Below are positions 7,090 through 9,874 of a stretch of 9,874 nucleotides of DNA, one piece after another; the stretch's first letter is position 1; each line of letters opens with the position of its first letter. Where the stretch lies: NCBI GenBank assembly GCA_958446945.1, contig CAUCYJ010000097.1:1-9874 (forward strand), given 5' to 3'. Made by a program: the position numbers and the translations under genes. This DNA comes from UBA9414 sp958446945. Its GTDB lineage: Bacteria > Bacillota > Clostridia > Lachnospirales > Lachnospiraceae. Under the pieces are notes generated by a model, which had not been told where the DNA came from, did no database searches, and saw only the letters and a list, made by a program, of their open reading frames with translations.

Positions 7090-8442
7090 TTAAATTGTAC
7101 GATCAAATCCATGCATCCAGTCTACTTTCAAGAAATAAATCAGGAAAATGATCGAACTCAAAATCCAGGTAATCGGATATGCCCAGAATATAACTGCAAT
7201 ATTCGGAATTAATTTTGTAAAAATCGTAATATATGCCACACGAATGATACACCAACACAGCATCATAACAAACATTGGCACTGTAGCTCGTCCCGCTCCT
7301 CGCATGATTCCGCCTACGCAATGAGAAAATGCCAACAGACAGTAAAAAAGTGATACAACTCTTGCCTGCTGTACTCCAAACGCAACTACAGCCGGATCAC
7401 TATTAAATGCTGCAATAAAATATGGCGATGCTACATATACGATAATTCCAATCACCTCTGCAAGTGATGTTGAACAAAGAATTCCGAAGCGCGCTCCCTT
7501 TTTCACACGCTCATACTCTCTTGCACCAAGATTCTGACTTACAAATGTTGACATCGACATAGCAAAACATGTTACCGGAAGGAATCCAAACCCTTCCACC
7601 TTCATATAAGCTCCGCATCCTGCCATTGCAAGTTTTCCAAAAGAATTAATATTTGCCTGTACAATCACATTTGCAAATGAGATAATGGAATTTTGTATTC
7701 CGGATGGAATCCCGTTTGAAACAATCAATCGCAGACATTCTTTATCAAACCGAATCTTAGACAGCACAATACGATAAGATTCCTTTACTCTGCAAAGCCG
7801 GATCAGACAAAGCACTGCACTGACAAACTGGGAAATGATTGTTGCAAGTGCAGCTGCACCGACGCCATATCCCAACACTCCAACAAACAGTAAGTCAAGC
7901 ACAATATTGACTACCGATGAAATAATCAGATACATCAACGGATGCTTGCTGTCTCCAATGGACTGCATGATACCGACAAATGTATTATAAAGAACAAATG
8001 CCAGTGAACCACAGAAATATATCCTGAAATAGACGACAGAATTCACAAGCACATCTTCCGGTGTTCCCATCAAAACAAGAATCTGCGGTGCCAATATTGT
8101 TCCAATTACCGTCAGAAGTATTCCTGCAACAATTCCAAATGCCACCGCTGTATGTACTGCTTTTTCTACTTTTTCATTATTTCTGGCACCAAAAAATCTG
8201 GCAATGACAACTCCGGCGCCCAATGAAATTCCATTAAAAAAACCTACCAGCAGGAAAATCAGACTTCCTGATGAACTAACTGCCGCTAACGCTTCACTCC
8301 CAAGAAAATTCCCAACAATCAGTGAATCTGCCGTATTATATAATTGCTGAAACAAATTCCCCAAAAACAGCGGGATTGCAAAATGAATGATTTTTCTGGA
8401 AATCGATCCCTCTGTCATTAATGTTGACTGCGAATCACTCAT
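7090..8442 (-). CDS. MATE family (MatE) multidrug/toxin efflux transporter
   Basis: This is an inner-membrane antiporter of the MATE family, which exports cationic compounds, drugs or metabolites using a Na+ or H+ gradient. At 450 residues it is full length and almost entirely hydrophobic, consistent with 12 transmembrane helices in two homologous MatE halves (roughly 17-178 and 240-402). The first half has the family features P24 in FAIPLFLGNL, then QQLYNTADSLIVGNFLG (32-48) and GISLGAGVVIARFFGA (71-86). The second half begins NGIPSGIQNSI. Substrate and coupling ion cannot be read from sequence; the general look is of the DinF/MepA-like clostridial transporters. The only visible ribosome binding site is GGAGATGG, about 10-13 nt before the ATG, so translation initiation may be weak. 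The gene starts 44 bp after yebC with no promoter between them, suggesting cotranscription. Confidence 0.92.
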   Translation of the reverse strand: MSDSQSTLMTEGSISRKIIHFAIPLFLGNLFQQLYNTADSLIVGNFLGSEALAAVSSSGSLIFLLVGFFNGISLGAGVVIARFFGARNNEKVEKAVHTAVAFGIVAGILLTVIGTILAPQILVLMGTPEDVLVNSVVYFRIYFCGSLAFVLYNTFVGIMQSIGDSKHPLMYLIISSVVNIVLDLLFVGVLGYGVGAAALATIISQFVSAVLCLIRLCRVKESYRIVLSKIRFDKECLRLIVSNGIPSGIQNSIISFANVIVQANINSFGKLAMAGCGAYMKVEGFGFLPVTCFAMSMSTFVSQNLGAREYERVKKGARFGILCSTSLAEVIGIIVYVASPYFIAAFNSDPAVVAFGVQQARVVSLFYCLLAFSHCVGGIMRGAGRATVPMFVMMLCWCIIRVAYITIFTKLIPNIAVIFWAYPITWILSSIIFLIYFLKVDWMHGFDRTI

Positions 8443-8486
8443 ACTCTAATTACCATCTCCATCCCTTTCAGTAAATAAATCCCTAC

Positions 8487-9218
8487 TTATTCATCCCAGT
8501 TATGAAACACTTCCTGAACATCGTCATCTTCTTCCAAAAGGTCTAATGTCTTCTGAATGTTCTTCAAATCTGTCTCATCTGTTAATTCTACATAAGTTTG
8601 TGGAATCATTGTCACTTCCGCTACTGCCATTGGAATACCGGCTTCCTCTAATTTGAGACGCACATCACTGAATGCTTCCGGATCTGTAAGAATTTCGAAG
8701 CTATCTTCTTCCTCAGCAAAATCATCCGCTCCAGCATCCAATGCCAACATCATCAATTCGTCAGCATCCATCTCAAAATCTTCTTTTGCAACAACAATCT
8801 GTCCCTTTTTGTCAAACATGAAGGATACACATCCCGGTGTTCCGACATTTCCACTTCCCTTTGTAAAAGCATTTCTTACATTAGAAGCTGTACGATTCTT
8901 ATTATCCGTCAACGCTTCTACGATGATTGCAGTACCACTTGGTCCATATCCTTCATAGGTTACACGTTCATAATTGGCTGCGTTAGCATCTCCTGCCGCC
9001 TTCTTAATACTTCTCTCGATATTATCATTCGGCATATTATTCGCTTTTGCTTTTGCAATCACATCACGCAGACGACTATTATTATTCGGATCTGCTCCGC
9101 CACCTTCTTTTACTGCAACAGCGATCTCACGTCCGATCTTTGTAAAAATCTTTCCTTTCGCAGCATCATTTTTCTCTTTTTTATGTTTGATATTGGCAAA
9201 CTTTGAATGTCCTGACAT
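8487..9218 (-). CDS. yebC: YebC/PmpR family protein (TACO1 family)
   Basis: This is a full-length 243-residue member of the YebC/TACO1 family. The N-terminal signature MSGHSKFANIKHKKE is a variant of the common MSGHSKWHNIQ. Other family segments are IFTKIGREI (24-32), NMPNDNIERSIKKA (61-74), YEGYGPSGTAIIVE (88-101), NRTASNVR (108-115) and GCVSFMF (129-135), with the acidic ending FHNWDE. Members have been described as transcriptional regulators (PmpR in Pseudomonas) and, more recently, as ribosome-associated factors that help translation of difficult sequences, as mitochondrial TACO1 does; which applies here cannot be decided from sequence. AAAGGAG lies 8 nt before the ATG and the gene has its own extended -10 promoter. 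It probably leads a unit with the MATE gene. Confidence 0.96.
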   Translation of the reverse strand: MSGHSKFANIKHKKEKNDAAKGKIFTKIGREIAVAVKEGGGADPNNNSRLRDVIAKAKANNMPNDNIERSIKKAAGDANAANYERVTYEGYGPSGTAIIVEALTDNKNRTASNVRNAFTKGSGNVGTPGCVSFMFDKKGQIVVAKEDFEMDADELMMLALDAGADDFAEEEDSFEILTDPEAFSDVRLKLEEAGIPMAVAEVTMIPQTYVELTDETDLKNIQKTLDLLEEDDDVQEVFHNWDE

Positions 9219-9267
9219 TTGTATTTCTCCTTTAAATGATTTTTCTGAATGTTCTACATACTTTTTT

Positions 9268-9296
9268 ATTTTAGCACTTTTTTTTCACTTTTACAA
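9268..9296 (-). promoter_or_regulatory. Extended -10 promoter of yebC
   Basis: The minus strand has TTGTAA (9296-9291), a 17-nt purine-rich spacer ending in TGC, and TAAAAT (9273-9268). This gives a sigma-A promoter with an extended -10 element. The leader to the ATG at 9218 would be about 43 nt. Confidence 0.65.
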
Positions 9297-9305
9297 TCAC
9301 TACAT

Positions 9306-9324
9306 TTTTACATGTAATTTTACA
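9306..9324 (-). repeat. AT-rich overlapping palindromes and TGTAAAA repeats upstream of the yebC promoter
   Basis: The minus strand carries TGTAAAA at 9324-9318 and 9312-9306, with a third copy at 9295-9289 over the -35 box. Between them lie the perfect palindrome TTACATGTAA (9317-9308) and the overlapping TGTAA-AA-TTACA. It could be an operator or a weak terminator for the upstream CBS gene, but such patterns also arise by chance in AT-rich DNA. Confidence 0.3.
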
Positions 9325-9353
9325 CATTTTCATATATTTGCACAGTCTTTGCT

Positions 9354-9874
9354 TTAGATTTTTACAATCTTTACTGTTTGAATCATGTTATTGTCTACTG
9401 ATAATATATGAAAACGATATCCTTCATAATCAACAGAGGATGATTCGTCTTCTGCCGGTATCCGATCTAACATATCAATCAGAAAGCCGTTTACCGTTCC
9501 ATAATCGCTCTTTTCAAACTCAATTCTAAGCAAGTTTTCCAGATCTTCCAGATCCGCGCCTCCCTGTACAAGATAACTTCCTTCTGACAGTTTTACAACT
9601 TCCTCTACATCTTCGTCATATTCATCCTGGATATTTCCGACAATCTCCTCAATAATATCTTCCATTGTCACAATCCCGGATGTCTGCCCATCCTCATCAA
9701 TGACAACAGCCATATGATTTTTTCTTGCCTTCATTTGTTTTAACAGCCGCTCGATATTTCTTGTTTCCGGAATACATGCCACCGGTTTTAAACAATCTTT
9801 CAGCGCATGAAGTTCTACTGACCGATTCTGTTCTGACATATATGCCTTCAGAAGATCCCGAATATGTACAGAGC
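9354..9874 (-). CDS. CNNM/CorC (HlyC/hemolysin-like, UPF0053) CBS-domain membrane protein, C-terminal part, cut by window edge
   Basis: This is the C-terminal part of a protein of the hemolysin C/CorC/CNNM family. Such proteins usually have an N-terminal DUF21 membrane domain (outside the window), a cytoplasmic CBS pair and a CorC_HlyC-associated domain, and many are linked to Mg2+ or other cation transport. In this window the frame remains open to the right edge. It begins with SVHIRDLLKAY, which matches the end of the first CBS motif, so the ATG at 9839 is internal. The second CBS motif follows (HMAVVIDEDGQTSGIVTMED), then the acidic DEYDEDVEE segment and the CorC_HlyC domain (YLVQGGADLEDL, YGTVNGFLIDMLDRIP). 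The stop TAA is at 9356-9354. There is no GC-rich terminator in the 135 bp before yebC. The ion transported, if any, cannot be inferred. Confidence 0.9.
   Translation of the reverse strand, partial: SVHIRDLLKAYMSEQNRSVELHALKDCLKPVACIPETRNIERLLKQMKARKNHMAVVIDEDGQTSGIVTMEDIIEEIVGNIQDEYDEDVEEVVKLSEGSYLVQGGADLEDLENLLRIEFEKSDYGTVNGFLIDMLDRIPAEDESSSVDYEGYRFHILSVDNNMIQTVKIVKI

Noticed and set aside
8974..9357. 127-codon plus-strand reading frame opposite yebC and its promoter
   Set aside because: It is the antisense of a well-conserved gene, with a Phe/Ser/Ala-rich, low-complexity product, no ribosome binding site that I can see and no recognisable domain.
1..9874. Defence island, mobile element, CRISPR or phage region
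   Set aside because: All genes are collinear housekeeping or conserved families with similar base composition. No transposase, integrase, tRNA edge, repeat array or toxin-antitoxin pair is visible.

Overview
The window is a run of ordinary bacterial genes, all read from the minus strand, in AT-rich DNA with strong GGAGG-type ribosome binding sites. The SpoIIIE/FtsK-like translocase next to a TepA-type ClpP homologue, the YebC variant beginning MSGHSKFANIK, the Nfn/SudAB pair and the zinc-ribbon/TPR/chitobiase-like membrane protein together suggest an anaerobic Firmicute, most likely a clostridial gut commensal of the Lachnospiraceae type. That assignment rests on recognising protein families, not on a database search.

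In the direction of transcription (right to left) the layout is as follows. First comes the C-terminal part of a CNNM/CorC-type CBS-domain membrane protein, cut by the right edge. A 135-bp gap holds a good promoter for yebC, which is followed 44 bp later by a MATE transporter. A 75-bp gap then contains a 12-bp perfect inverted repeat whose 3' arm is the ribosome binding site of tepA. A 70-bp gap carries an extended -10 promoter for ftsK, which is followed by folD and the zinc-ribbon/TPR protein, each after a gap of exactly 36 bp. Finally a 103-bp gap with a consensus-like promoter leads into nfnA, whose stop codon overlaps the start of gltA/nfnB (TAATG). The left edge cuts that last gene.

Probable transcription units are yebC-MATE (perhaps running into tepA), ftsK-folD-zinc-ribbon gene, and nfnA-nfnB. 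NfnA and NfnB together would form an NADH-dependent ferredoxin:NADP+ oxidoreductase, a flavin-based electron-bifurcating enzyme of anaerobes, so the usual 'glutamate synthase' label for the second gene is probably wrong. FolD serves one-carbon folate metabolism. FtsK/SpoIIIE pumps DNA at septa.

I found no tRNA, rRNA, CRISPR array, insertion sequence, integrase or phage gene, and no gene-free stretch longer than 135 bp. I do not see a wholly new system. The points most worth a second look are the hairpin that pairs with the tepA Shine-Dalgarno sequence, the Cys/His tail on NfnA, and the unassigned zinc-ribbon/TM/TPR/chitobiase-like protein.
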